A DNA stretch of 64,000 nucleotides, taken from the NCBI GenBank assembly GCA_947502265.1, contig CANMZB010000003.1:186001-250000 (forward strand), written 5' to 3'. Position 1 is the stretch's first letter. Every line of letters starts with the position of its first letter. The position numbers were made by a program, and so were the translations under genes. This stretch comes from an uncultured Sulfitobacter sp. GTDB taxonomy: Bacteria; Pseudomonadota; Alphaproteobacteria; Rhodobacterales; Rhodobacteraceae. Below the pieces are notes generated by a model that worked only from the letters and a program-made list of their open reading frames with translations, searched no databases and was not told the origin of the DNA. Shown here one piece after another: positions 16,730 through 25,869 of the stretch.

Positions 16730-19002
16730 TCCGCCTTGCCACCATCCTGACGGCTATCGTTATTTTTGCCGCTGGTGCACAGGCGCAAGAGCTTGCCGTG
16801 CGCTCAGGAAATCACCCCACCTTTGCCCGCCTGACCTTGCCGCTGGACGCGCGCCAGACGTGGACCGCAGAGCGCTCCGAGGACGGTATAAGTGTGACTT
16901 TGTCCAATCACACAGGCGGCTTCGATAGCTCGGAAATCTTTGAGCGTATTCCACAAGACCGTATCGCAGATATCAAGACGGATCGCGATACACTCTCGAT
17001 CCGCCTTGCTTGCGCCTGCCAAGCAACTGCATTCCGAAGTGCTAATCTTCTTGTCATAGATGTAGCAGACCCCGGTGTGCCGCTTATGGGGCCGTTGATA
17101 GTCTCTGAAGAAAAAGAATTCCGAAAGCGGCCTGCGGTTCGTGTAGCCCTGCGCCGCAATAAGGGCATCGTGTTGCCGTGGATCGGCAGTACGATGCCGG
17201 TTTTGCAAGACGATCCTGTCAGCGCCGCCTCTAGTACTCGGGTGCGGGTGGATGGCGGTGAGGCAAACGCGGTGTTGGATCGCAGCCTACTGCTTCAGCA
17301 GGTACAGAAGTCGCTCTCCAGCGAGGTTGCCGCAGCAGCAAGCATGGGGCTACTCGATAGCAGCTATGCCGCGCCACAGATGCCTGCAGTCGAGAAGGGC
17401 GAGACGGCTGAACTGGCTCCAATCGAGCCGGTCCCGCTATCAGAAACGATTAACATCCCACAGCACAACATGCGAATTACCAGCAGCACGGACAAACCTA
17501 CAGGGGCCCGGAACGCAGACAAATACGTGGTGGGTTCCGGTATAACATGTCCGGATATGAGCTTTGTCCCTGTTGAAACCTGGGGAGACGACAGCGGTTT
17601 TGCTGCGCAAATCGGTCCAGCTCGCGATGCTCTGGTCAACGCCCGCGACCAGTTGGATCAAGGCGCGGCGATCCGCCTTACCCAACTGTATATCTATTTC
17701 GGATTCGGTGCAGAAGCGCTGGAGGTCTTGCAGTTGGAATCGGCTCTTGCCGAACAGAATGCGCATCTGGCTGCTATTGCCACGATCCTTGAAAGAGGCG
17801 CTGTGACAGGGCCGAATCCGCTTGCCGACTATACCGAGTGCAGCACTGATATCACGCTTTGGGCCAGTCTCAGCTTCAAAAAGTTGCCGTCAGGGCTGGT
17901 CATCGATACCAAGGCGGCGCTTCGCGCTCTGAACAAGCTGCCAAAGCACTTACGACAGATCGTGGCTCCACCACTCAGTGAGCGGTTTTTGCAATATCGT
18001 GATCCTCAATCTGCCGCAGCAGCGCTGCGCAGCGTGGAGCGCCTGCCTGATCAAATGACGCCTGATAGCATCATGGCACAAGCAGCAATAGCAATCGATG
18101 CGGGTACGTCCGCACATGAAGAGCTGGAAGATGTCATTCAGACGAACAGCGAAAAATCACCCGAAGCGCTGATTCGTCTAGTCGAATCGAAACTGTCGCG
18201 AGACGAACCTTTATCTTATGAAACCGCGACACTGGTGGAGGCCTATGCGCAGGAGTTGAGAGGTACAGAGATGGGTAACCTTCTGCGCAAAACGCAAGTC
18301 ATCGCGCTTAGCCAATCGGCCCATTTCGACGAAGCTTTCAACGCGCTGGATGCTTTACTACCCTTGATATCCCCTCAAAACAGTCAGAACTTGCGCCAAA
18401 CTATCGTTGAGCAGCTCGTGAAAAAGGCAAACGAAATATCTTTTCTGGAGCACTACTTTCGTCAAGATGGTGGCACCATCACAGCACTGCCGAAAATGGT
18501 GAAGTTAGCGCTGGCATCCCGCCTGATGGATCTGGGATTCGCAGCGCAGGTACAGACCCTTTTGGCTGGCGTTCCCGACCGCCCACGCGATACTGAACGT
18601 CAGATAGTCGCCGCAAAGGCCGCTTTGGCGCTCCAGCAACCATTTCAGGCGCAGGCCGCTCTGGTCGGAATCGATGCGCCGGAAGCGGCGATGCTGATGG
18701 CTCAAGCGAAAGAAATGTCAGGTGCCTACCGCGAAGCTGCAGAAATCTTCGAGGAGCTGGATGCAGGAGAGAGGGCGGCCGAAGCAGCCTGGTTGTCTAA
18801 TGACTGGAAGGATTTGACCCGGCCCGAAACACCGGGGTTGGGACCGGTAGCTCTTCACGCTTCTGCGGGTGGCCATGTGCCGAATCCAACAGCCGGTCCT
18901 TTGGGGCGCGCTGATTCCGCCCTCGAAGAAAGCCGCGCCTTGCGCGAGTCGCTACAAGACCTGCTAAACGCCCCCGTCGTGCAGATTGACCCCAATTCCT
19001 GA
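16726..19002 (+). CDS. Large periplasmic protein coupled to motA, MotC/MotK-like candidate
   Basis: 758 residues with a clear signal peptide (MIRLATILTAIVIFAAGAQA). Residues about 25-130 look beta-rich, resembling an AMIN-type or similar wall-binding domain. After a variable Pro/Glu linker (about 150-270), the rest is helical and Ala/Leu-rich with repeat-like spacing, in the manner of TPR-type solenoids; there are few cysteines. Start and motA stop overlap by 4 bases. MotE-MotA-periplasmic protein order recalls the rhizobial MotC arrangement, and a protein called MotK in Rhodobacterales, but I have not compared sequences. The function is inferred from context only. Confidence 0.8.
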   Translation: MIRLATILTAIVIFAAGAQAQELAVRSGNHPTFARLTLPLDARQTWTAERSEDGISVTLSNHTGGFDSSEIFERIPQDRIADIKTDRDTLSIRLACACQATAFRSANLLVIDVADPGVPLMGPLIVSEEKEFRKRPAVRVALRRNKGIVLPWIGSTMPVLQDDPVSAASSTRVRVDGGEANAVLDRSLLLQQVQKSLSSEVAAAASMGLLDSSYAAPQMPAVEKGETAELAPIEPVPLSETINIPQHNMRITSSTDKPTGARNADKYVVGSGITCPDMSFVPVETWGDDSGFAAQIGPARDALVNARDQLDQGAAIRLTQLYIYFGFGAEALEVLQLESALAEQNAHLAAIATILERGAVTGPNPLADYTECSTDITLWASLSFKKLPSGLVIDTKAALRALNKLPKHLRQIVAPPLSERFLQYRDPQSAAAALRSVERLPDQMTPDSIMAQAAIAIDAGTSAHEELEDVIQTNSEKSPEALIRLVESKLSRDEPLSYETATLVEAYAQELRGTEMGNLLRKTQVIALSQSAHFDEAFNALDALLPLISPQNSQNLRQTIVEQLVKKANEISFLEHYFRQDGGTITALPKMVKLALASRLMDLGFAAQVQTLLAGVPDRPRDTERQIVAAKAALALQQPFQAQAALVGIDAPEAAMLMAQAKEMSGAYREAAEIFEELDAGERAAEAAWLSNDWKDLTRPETPGLGPVALHASAGGHVPNPTAGPLGRADSALEESRALRESLQDLLNAPVVQIDPNS

Positions 19003-19090
19003 CAAATTTCCCTTCGGTGGTGACGGAAAATAAACCACCTGCGTCTAGCCTGAGCCGGTGCCGCAGAACGCGGTGAGGATGAGGTGCAGA

Positions 19091-19819
19091 ATGGTATCAA
19101 GGTGGTGGACACAAAAGAGCTGGATTTGCGGTCCTCTCCTCGCGAGTGGATTTTACCTCGGAGCGGCAGAGAGCCTGAAGGCCCGTGAGGATCCTGCACG
19201 GGTTTGTGACGCTGCCGCGCAGCAGGTTGCTCAGGAAACCGGCGTGCCGCTGTCGGTGCTGCGCGCAATCACGCGGACAGAAACCGGGCGCGGCTCTGAT
19301 GGCACTCTTCGGCCTTGGCCCTGGACGGTCAACATGCAAGGTAAAGGTGTTTGGTTTGACACCGAAGATCAGGCACGCATGTATGTCTTTCGCCATTTCA
19401 AACAGGGCGCGCGAAGTTTTGATGTGGGCTGCTTCCAAATCAATTACCGGTGGCACGGACAGGCCTTCAACTCCATAGAAGAGATGTTTGATCCACTGAT
19501 CAACACGCGCTATGCAGCGAAGTTTTTGGGAGATCTCCATAGCGAATTGGGTGATTGGACACAGGCGGCAGGCGCCTATCATTCACGCACCCAAAAATAC
19601 GCCGATCGCTACATGGCCCGCTATGCAGAGATCAAACATGCGCTGCCCAAAAGCACATCGCCCGACAACAAAGCGTCCGTCCTACGTCAACCAGCCCCCG
19701 AAGCACGCGTGAACAGCTACTCGTTGCTCACGGGCGTCGGCGTTTCAAACGGCAGAGGCTCGTTGGTGCCCCTCTCGCGCAATGGTCGGTCACTTTTCGC
19801 CAACAAGAGCGGAAGCTGA
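19091..19819 (+). CDS. Flagellar-cluster lytic transglycosylase (SLT family)
   Basis: Probably cleaves peptidoglycan so the rod can pass, replacing the muramidase domain that FlgJ-like protein here lacks. An N-terminal hydrophobic segment (ICGPLLASGFYLGAA) is followed by an SLT-type domain: VPLSVLRAITRTETGRG holds the catalytic Glu candidate, then VGCFQINYRWHG and YAAKFLGDLHSELGDW. I chose the ATG at 19091, which has GAGG eight bases upstream; GTG 19058 and ATG 19079 are alternatives. Length is 242 residues. It ends one base before flhA. Confidence 0.85.
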   Translation: MVSRWWTQKSWICGPLLASGFYLGAAESLKAREDPARVCDAAAQQVAQETGVPLSVLRAITRTETGRGSDGTLRPWPWTVNMQGKGVWFDTEDQARMYVFRHFKQGARSFDVGCFQINYRWHGQAFNSIEEMFDPLINTRYAAKFLGDLHSELGDWTQAAGAYHSRTQKYADRYMARYAEIKHALPKSTSPDNKASVLRQPAPEARVNSYSLLTGVGVSNGRGSLVPLSRNGRSLFANKSGS

Positions 19820-19820
19820 C

Positions 19821-21899
19821 ATGAACCTGAGTATGCGCGCGCTTTACCAGCCAACGATCCTTCTGGCCGTCGCTTTGATGGCGATCATCGTTATGATGAT
19901 CCTGCCTATGCCCGCCTGGGTGCTTGATACCGGCCTCGCCGCTTCTTTTGCGCTGGCCATCCTGATCTTCACAGTCACCCTGTTCATCGAGAGACCGCTT
20001 GATTTCTCTGCCTTTCCTACGATCCTTCTGGCCTCCCTGATGCTGCGGCTGTCGTTAAATGTTTCGTCTACCAAGTTGATTATCGGTCAGGGGCATACCG
20101 GCACGGATGCCGCAGGTGACGTAATCGAAGGCTTTGCCCAATTCGTCATGGGCGGTTCGGTCTTTCTGGGGCTGGTCGTGTTTTGTGTCCTGCTGATCGT
20201 CAACTTCATGGTCATTAACAAGGGTGCTACGCGCATGGCCGAAGTCGGTGCGCGCTTTGCGCTCGACGGGATGCCGGGCAAACAAATGGCCATCGACAGC
20301 GACATGTCGGCGGGCGCAATCACCCATGAAGAAGCAAGAGAGCGCCGCGCGCGCGAACAACAGGAAACGACATTCTTCGGCTCTCTCGACGGGGCGTCGA
20401 AATTCGTGAAGGGCGATGCAATTGCAGGGCTTCTGATCACCCTGCTCAATCTTGTCGCCGGTTTGATTATGGGCACACTGGTCCACGGCATGCCGCTGGG
20501 CTCCGCGTTCGAGACCTATGCGATTCTCACTGTGGGTGACGGGCTTGTCTCGCAAATTCCGGCCGTCATTATTTCAATTGCCTCGGCGCTGTTGCTGGCG
20601 CGGGGCGGGGCGCAGGGCTCTACCGATCTGGCTGTTTTCGCACAGCTGGGCAAGCATCCGGCAGCGTTGGGAACAGTCTCGGCGCTGATGGTCCTTTTCG
20701 CACTGGTGCCGGGTCTGCCATTTTTGCCGTTCATCACCGGTGGTCTGCTCCTCGGATTCATGGCTTATCGGATGCATCTCAAGGCTCGGCGCACACCGGC
20801 CGAATCAACAGAGAACGAGGAAGCACCGCAGCCACGTGAGAAATCAATTGGCGATGTTCTGGAGTTGGATGACATTCACATCGAATTCGCGCCGGATTTG
20901 GTCGGAATGGTGCTGGACCCCGGCACAGGGCTGGATGCGCGGATCGTGAATATGCGCACCCATGTCGCAACCGTGTTCGGAGTGATTCTACCGGAAATTC
21001 GGCTTACCGATAATCCCGGCCTGCCACCCGGAACGTATCTGTTGCGGATTCAAGGGGTCGAACAAGCACGCGCCGAGCTGAACGCGCATCAGATCCTTGC
21101 TCTTGCCCCCAACAATACTGACATGCTGCCCACCGGCATTGATACGGTCGAGCCGGTATATGGTGCGCCGGCACGCTGGATCAACGCGCGCGATCAAGAG
21201 GAAGCATCGCTCGCCGGCATCACGCTGGTCACACCAGCCGAGATACTCGCAACGCATCTGCTCGAAGTGGTCAAGCGCAATTTCTCGCGTCTGCTCACCC
21301 TGAAATCACTGCGCCGTTTACTGGAGGAGATGGTAAATGTCTCTTCGCCTGCACGTGCGCAGGCCAATCGCAAAATGTTGGACGAGCTGATACCGGACAA
21401 GGTGCCGGTCGACGTGTTGCATACTGTTTTGCGGCTTCTGCTGGACGAACAGGTGTCCATCCGGAACCTGCCTTTGATCCTTGAAGCAACCGCAGAAGCC
21501 CGCGGTCAAAACTCTCAACCAGAGGCGATTTGCGAATTGGTCCGTCAACGACTGGGCTTTCAATTGGTGGCCGAGGTGCGTCGCCCCGACGGCACGCTGC
21601 CTTTGGTGCAACTTGCGCCCGAATGGGAGGAAACATTCAACGCCTATCAGGTCGAGGCGGACCGCGGGCTCGATATTGCGCTACCGCCGGATCTTTTCAA
21701 TCAACTGGCCAACGGTGTTTCAGAAAAGATAAATGACGCCAACCAGAACGGAATTTATCCGGCAGTCGTCACCAACACGCGACGGCGGCGGTTTGTGCAT
21801 ACCGTGATGCGCGCAAAAGGTATCAGCTCCCCCGTTCTGTCCTTTGAGGAAATCGGGCTTGATGCGCGACCTTCGCTGGTCGGGGTTGTTCCGGCATGA
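19821..21899 (+). CDS. flhA: Flagellar export apparatus protein FlhA
   Basis: Largest membrane subunit of the flagellar type III export gate. The N-terminal half has about eight membrane segments and the family block FPTILLASLMLRLSLNVSST; the cytoplasmic loop contains GMPGKQMAIDSDMSAGAI, a strongly conserved FHIPEP-family stretch. The C-terminal half is the soluble nonameric ring domain. The ATG at 19821 has GGAAG upstream, and the earlier in-frame start lies inside the preceding gene. Length is 692 residues. It overlaps fliR by 4 bases. Confidence 0.97.
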   Translation: MNLSMRALYQPTILLAVALMAIIVMMILPMPAWVLDTGLAASFALAILIFTVTLFIERPLDFSAFPTILLASLMLRLSLNVSSTKLIIGQGHTGTDAAGDVIEGFAQFVMGGSVFLGLVVFCVLLIVNFMVINKGATRMAEVGARFALDGMPGKQMAIDSDMSAGAITHEEARERRAREQQETTFFGSLDGASKFVKGDAIAGLLITLLNLVAGLIMGTLVHGMPLGSAFETYAILTVGDGLVSQIPAVIISIASALLLARGGAQGSTDLAVFAQLGKHPAALGTVSALMVLFALVPGLPFLPFITGGLLLGFMAYRMHLKARRTPAESTENEEAPQPREKSIGDVLELDDIHIEFAPDLVGMVLDPGTGLDARIVNMRTHVATVFGVILPEIRLTDNPGLPPGTYLLRIQGVEQARAELNAHQILALAPNNTDMLPTGIDTVEPVYGAPARWINARDQEEASLAGITLVTPAEILATHLLEVVKRNFSRLLTLKSLRRLLEEMVNVSSPARAQANRKMLDELIPDKVPVDVLHTVLRLLLDEQVSIRNLPLILEATAEARGQNSQPEAICELVRQRLGFQLVAEVRRPDGTLPLVQLAPEWEETFNAYQVEADRGLDIALPPDLFNQLANGVSEKINDANQNGIYPAVVTNTRRRRFVHTVMRAKGISSPVLSFEEIGLDARPSLVGVVPA

Positions 21900-22669
21900 C
21901 TCAGGCGCTTGCAGAACTGTTGGATATGTCCAACGCAATGCTGTGGCAGGCGTTCGCGGTGTTCCTGCGGGTGAGCGCCTTGGTAAGCTTGCTGCCCGCG
22001 TTCGGTGAGCAAACCGTTCCTGCGCGGGTCAAGCTGGGCATCGCTTTCGCTTTTACGATCATCATTGCCCCCGCGGTCGGCGCGCCATCGCAGGCAATGT
22101 CGTTCGATACGATCGTCTGGTTCTCTCTGACGGAGGTTGCTGCCGGATTGATACTTGGCATCGGCATCCGACTTTTCGTTCTGGCGCTGCAAACAGCGGG
22201 CTCCATCGCCGCGCAATCTACATCACTGGCGCAGATCCTTGGCGGTGCCGTGTCAGAGCCGGTGCCTGCCATGGGGCAAATTCTTGTGATGGGCGGGTTG
22301 GCGCTTGCCGTCATGACAGGGTTGCATGTGAAAGTGGCGGAAATGATCATCCTCTCCTATCAGATGCTGCCTATGGGCGCGCTTCCAAGCGGCTCGGATG
22401 TTTCGGAATGGGGGGTGGATCAGATCCGCCGCGCATTTTCGTTGGCGTTTACGCTTGCGGCGCCGTTTGTTATTCTCTCCGTACTCTACAACATCGCACT
22501 TGGCGTAATTAACAAAGCGATGCCGCAATTGATGGTCGCTTTTGTGGGTGCACCCGTTATCACGGCAGGTGGATTGATCCTGCTTTGCCTTGCGTCACCG
22601 CTCTTGTTGACCACCTGGATGGGCGCGCTCGACAGTTTCATCTACAATCCGTTGGAACCGGTCCCATGA
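21896..22669 (+). CDS. fliR: Flagellar export gate protein FliR
   Basis: Part of the FliPQR gate in the inner membrane. Six hydrophobic segments are visible; the family features include FLRVSALVSLLPAFGEQTVP near the start and the central GLILGIGIRLFVLALQTAGS. Length is 257 residues. Overlaps of 4 bases with flhA upstream and flhB downstream indicate translational coupling in the order flhA-fliR-flhB. Confidence 0.95.
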   Translation: MTQALAELLDMSNAMLWQAFAVFLRVSALVSLLPAFGEQTVPARVKLGIAFAFTIIIAPAVGAPSQAMSFDTIVWFSLTEVAAGLILGIGIRLFVLALQTAGSIAAQSTSLAQILGGAVSEPVPAMGQILVMGGLALAVMTGLHVKVAEMIILSYQMLPMGALPSGSDVSEWGVDQIRRAFSLAFTLAAPFVILSVLYNIALGVINKAMPQLMVAFVGAPVITAGGLILLCLASPLLLTTWMGALDSFIYNPLEPVP

Positions 22670-23751
22670 GCGGCAGCGACGACGAGAGCGACAAGAGTTT
22701 CGACGCAACGCCACAAAAGCTGCTCGATGCGCGCAAAAAGGGTGAAATCGCCAAATCCACGGATCTACTGACCGCCTCTGGATATCTCGGACTGCTGGTG
22801 GCTTTTTTGACAGCCGGAGCCAAGGGTCTGGCGCAGATGGGCACGGCGTTGATGGTGATGATCGATCAATCTTCCGATCTCGCACCGCTGTTTCTGGACG
22901 GGGCGGCGGGGTCGCCCATGGCGGGGCTGATGCGCACGATCGGCTGGGGCCTGGCACCGTTGTTTGCATTGCCAGCGGTCGCGGTAATCCTCGCATTACT
23001 GGCGCAGCGCGGGCTGGTCTTCGCCCCCGGAAAGCTTGAACCCAAGCTCAATCGCATCTCGATGATCGCCAATGCCAAGAACAAATTCGGGCGCTCGGGC
23101 CTCTTCGAGTTCTCCAAAAGCTTTGCCAAGCTGCTAATTTTCTCTGCTTGCCTCGCGCTGTTTATCCGTGGCTGGTTGCCGCAGATGATTGGTGTCTTGC
23201 AGACCGATCCACAGATCGTGATTCAGCTACTGGCAAAGGTGTGCACGAGCTTCCTGATAGTCGTTGTGATCGTATCAGGTTTGATCGGCGGGATTGACGC
23301 GATTTGGCAACACTTTGATCATCTGCGCAAAAACCGCATGTCGCGCAAGGAAATCACAGATGAAAATAAAGCCAGCGAAGGCGATCCACACCTGAAACAG
23401 GAGCGTCGCCAACGCGCGATGGCAGCATCCCAAAACCAGATGATGAAAGACGTGCCAACAGCCGATGTCATTATCGTGAACCCCACACATTATGCCGTCG
23501 CCCTGAAATGGAGCCGCCTTCCCGGCGAAGCGCCCGTGTGCGTTGCGAAAGGCGTGGACGAAATTGCCGCAACCATCCGGCGACTTGCAAGCGAGGCGAA
23601 TATCCCCATCCACTCAGATCCGCCCACCGCACGCGCGCTGTTCGCCTCTGTCGAGATCGGCCAACAAATTCGGCACGAGGATTTCGCCCCCGTCGCGGCC
23701 GCGATCCGTTTTGCGGAAGAGATGCGCCAGCGGGCGAAAGGAGCTCTGTGA
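22666..23751 (+). CDS. flhB: Flagellar export switch protein FlhB
   Basis: Controls the change of export substrate from hook to filament proteins. A charged N-terminus (ATPQKLLDARKKGEIAKSTD) precedes four membrane segments and a cytoplasmic domain with the self-cleavage motif NPTH at about residues 272-275, in VIIVNPTHYAVALKW. The ATG at 22666 overlaps the fliR stop; the upstream extension of the frame reads within fliR. Length is 361 residues. Its stop overlaps the GTG of the next gene by 4 bases (GTGA). Confidence 0.97.
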   Translation: MSGSDDESDKSFDATPQKLLDARKKGEIAKSTDLLTASGYLGLLVAFLTAGAKGLAQMGTALMVMIDQSSDLAPLFLDGAAGSPMAGLMRTIGWGLAPLFALPAVAVILALLAQRGLVFAPGKLEPKLNRISMIANAKNKFGRSGLFEFSKSFAKLLIFSACLALFIRGWLPQMIGVLQTDPQIVIQLLAKVCTSFLIVVVIVSGLIGGIDAIWQHFDHLRKNRMSRKEITDENKASEGDPHLKQERRQRAMAASQNQMMKDVPTADVIIVNPTHYAVALKWSRLPGEAPVCVAKGVDEIAATIRRLASEANIPIHSDPPTARALFASVEIGQQIRHEDFAPVAAAIRFAEEMRQRAKGAL

Positions 23752-24155
23752 CAACACCAGATCAATTCCGGCAGATCGAACAGTTGGTCGATATCCAGTA
23801 CCGTCAGCAGCAAAAAAGCTTTCAACGCTTGTTGGCCGAGGAGGGCCGCCTGCGTGCAGCGCTGCGACAACTGGATGAACATCTGAAAGAAAGCCGTGAA
23901 TCCGGTGACGTATCCCAGCGCGCGATTGGTGCCGATGTGGTGTGGCAAGCGTGGGTAGGGCGCAAGAAACAAGAGCTGAACATGCAGCTTGCGCAAGTGC
24001 TCGCCATCAAAGAACATCACATCGCACAGGTCCGGCGCGCCTACGGCAAGGTGCTTGCCGCGCAGGAATTGCACCGGCAGTCGAAGACGATTCAAAAACA
24101 GAAAACGGCGCAGACCCTGTTGGACCGCGCCGTCAACTCGTCACTGTTCTCCTGA
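23748..24155 (+). CDS. Coiled-coil protein at the end of the flhB operon, FliJ-like candidate
   Basis: 135 residues starting at the GTG at 23748, which has AAAGGAG five to six bases upstream and overlaps the flhB stop. The protein is almost entirely helical and rich in Gln, Glu, Lys and Arg (QFRQIEQLVDIQYRQQQKSF and on, then QELNMQLAQVLAIKEHHIAQ). FliJ, the export chaperone that contacts FliI and FlhA, has this length and character, but it has little sequence conservation. FliJ is the best guess; other coiled-coil export factors are possible. Confidence 0.7.
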   Translation: MTTPDQFRQIEQLVDIQYRQQQKSFQRLLAEEGRLRAALRQLDEHLKESRESGDVSQRAIGADVVWQAWVGRKKQELNMQLAQVLAIKEHHIAQVRRAYGKVLAAQELHRQSKTIQKQKTAQTLLDRAVNSSLFS

Positions 24156-24159
24156 CGCG

Positions 24160-24699
24160 TCAGTAGTCCTGACGGGCAATCTCGACGATGAGAACATCTT
24201 TTACAATTTCCTCACCAACATTTTTTTGCGCCACCTCGCGCAGCGCATCGCGTAGCTGGCCCAGAACCTGCGCATTGGTGAAAGCACCGTCAAAACCACC
24301 CATGTTGGCATGATCGAAAAGTACCTGCAAAAAACTGTCTCTCAGCTTGGGCTCACGGCGGAAAACAACATCACTGTAGCCCGCCGGCACTTCGATGCTC
24401 AGGGCCAGAACAACCATCGCCGCAACCCTTTCATCGGACACAATCGGCACAACAAACTGGTTACTCATCTTAACGTATTCTTTCTCCGCGAGAAGGTCGT
24501 CGTCGCTTTTCACCTTGGCACCGCTGTGTCCTGCCTCCGCAGCTTTGACGTTGGTACCATGGCCGTCGGGTTTTTCATTTGCGGCCCCGTCGGCCTGCGC
24601 CACATCGCCGGTTACGGCGGGCCGTAGAAATACGCCCGCTCCAACGCCCGCTCCAACGCCTATCAGCAAGAGTACAAGTGGAAGAATTTTCTTGATCAT
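24160..24699 (-). CDS. Second FliL-like protein, last gene of the flgB operon
   Basis: 179 residues. A single N-terminal membrane helix (ILPLVLLLIGVGAGVGAGVF) is followed by a Gly/Ala-rich linker and a periplasmic domain with FVVPIVSDERVAAMVVLALSIEVPAG, matching the FliL domain layout, and a terminal DVLIVEIARQDY. FliL proteins modulate stator function. It is 12 bases downstream of flgH and convergent with the coiled-coil gene, 4 bases apart. It differs clearly from the FliL at 14197. Confidence 0.78.
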   Translation of the reverse strand: MIKKILPLVLLLIGVGAGVGAGVFLRPAVTGDVAQADGAANEKPDGHGTNVKAAEAGHSGAKVKSDDDLLAEKEYVKMSNQFVVPIVSDERVAAMVVLALSIEVPAGYSDVVFRREPKLRDSFLQVLFDHANMGGFDGAFTNAQVLGQLRDALREVAQKNVGEEIVKDVLIVEIARQDY

Positions 24700-24711
24700 C
24701 GCGCTATCCCT

Positions 24712-25446
24712 TTAAAACGGCAGAACAGCATCAAGGATCTGCTGACCCACACGCGGTTGCTGTACATCACTGATTTGACCACGCCCGCCATAGGACACAC
24801 GGGCCGAAGCGATTTTGTCATAGGTAATCTCGTTTTGGCGGGAGATATCCGCCGGACGCACATAACCGGTGACCAGAAGCTCGCGCAGTTCGAAATTCAC
24901 GCGCAATTCCTGCGTGCCGGAGATCGCCAAAACCCCGTTGGGCAGCACATCCATGACAGTCGCGGCAACCCGCAGTTCCAGCTTCTCCTTGCGCTTCACC
25001 GATCCATCGCCGGACGAGCTGCTTTGCGAATCGATGCCCACAAGCTCGGCGGAGGACGCACCTTCAGGCAGGCGTTGATCGAGCCGTTGGGGCAGCCCGG
25101 CAAGCCCCGCAATCCCCATCGATTCAGAGCCGGACCGGCTGCGGTCAGTGGAATTGGAGATTTCCGCCTTTTCGTCAATCTCGATCACGACCGTAAGAAT
25201 ATCACCGCGCACCATAGCGCGCCGGTCCCCCAACAATGACGCGCGCGCCGGAGACCAGAGCGATGCACCATCCGAGGCACGTTGTTCGATAATGCTGACC
25301 GGCAACCCCGGATCAATCATCGCACGCACTTCCGGCGCGCCTCGCGTGGGAGTAAAGCTGGGCGCCTTGCCGATATGATCGGCCCGCGCGCAGGCAAAGG
25401 TCAGACCGAGCACCGCAAAAGAGGCATATTTCAGAGCAGTATTCAT
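24712..25446 (-). CDS. flgH: Flagellar L-ring protein
   Basis: Outer-membrane lipoprotein forming the L ring around the rod. The N-terminal signal (LKYASFAVLGLTFACARA) has a cysteine at a lipobox-like position. The family block SLWSPARASLLGDRRAMVRG and GDILTVVIEIDEKAEISNST follow, and the C-terminus contains YVRPADISRQNEITYDKIAS. Length is 244 residues. Located 3 bases downstream of flgA, in line with FlgA/FlgH/FlgI cooperation in ring assembly. Confidence 0.95.
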   Translation of the reverse strand: MNTALKYASFAVLGLTFACARADHIGKAPSFTPTRGAPEVRAMIDPGLPVSIIEQRASDGASLWSPARASLLGDRRAMVRGDILTVVIEIDEKAEISNSTDRSRSGSESMGIAGLAGLPQRLDQRLPEGASSAELVGIDSQSSSSGDGSVKRKEKLELRVAATVMDVLPNGVLAISGTQELRVNFELRELLVTGYVRPADISRQNEITYDKIASARVSYGGRGQISDVQQPRVGQQILDAVLPF

Positions 25447-25449
25447 GGA

Positions 25450-25869
25450 TCAGTTCCTCACTTCGATGGTGCCGTCGCCAAGGACCCGGCCAAACAACGT
25501 GGCGCGTGATCCAAGGTTCATGATGCGGATGCGATCGCCGATGGCACCACGCTCCAAAGCGCGCCCCTCGGTGCTGATGCTCACGCCGTTCGCCCGGTAG
25601 CGCAGCGCAACAAGCTGATTGCGGTCGATGATTGCGGGCGGGCCGATATCGCCGATCAAAATGGGTCGCCCCGCATAGAGTGCCACGCGCGCCTCCTGTC
25701 CGATCACATCGGAAAGGCGCGCATAACCATTCGCCAGATCGGCCTTGGCAAAAGTCACGTCTATCCCGGTGATCAACTGATTGGGCCGGATCGTGCGCGC
25801 CGGCACAACCGTTTCGGCCAGTGCCGGAAACGCCAACAGCGTCGCGAAACCAAGGGCTACAATTCTCAT
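25450..25869 (-). CDS. flgA: P-ring assembly chaperone FlgA
   Basis: Periplasmic chaperone for FlgI assembly. A signal peptide (FATLLAFPALAET) is followed by an SAF-type domain: TVVPARTIRPNQLITGID, then GQEARVALYAGRPILIGDIG and the C-terminal IRIMNLGSRATLFGRVLGDG. At 139 residues it is the short alphaproteobacterial form. Its ATG overlaps the flgG stop by 1 base. Confidence 0.93.
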   Translation of the reverse strand: MRIVALGFATLLAFPALAETVVPARTIRPNQLITGIDVTFAKADLANGYARLSDVIGQEARVALYAGRPILIGDIGPPAIIDRNQLVALRYRANGVSISTEGRALERGAIGDRIRIMNLGSRATLFGRVLGDGTIEVRN

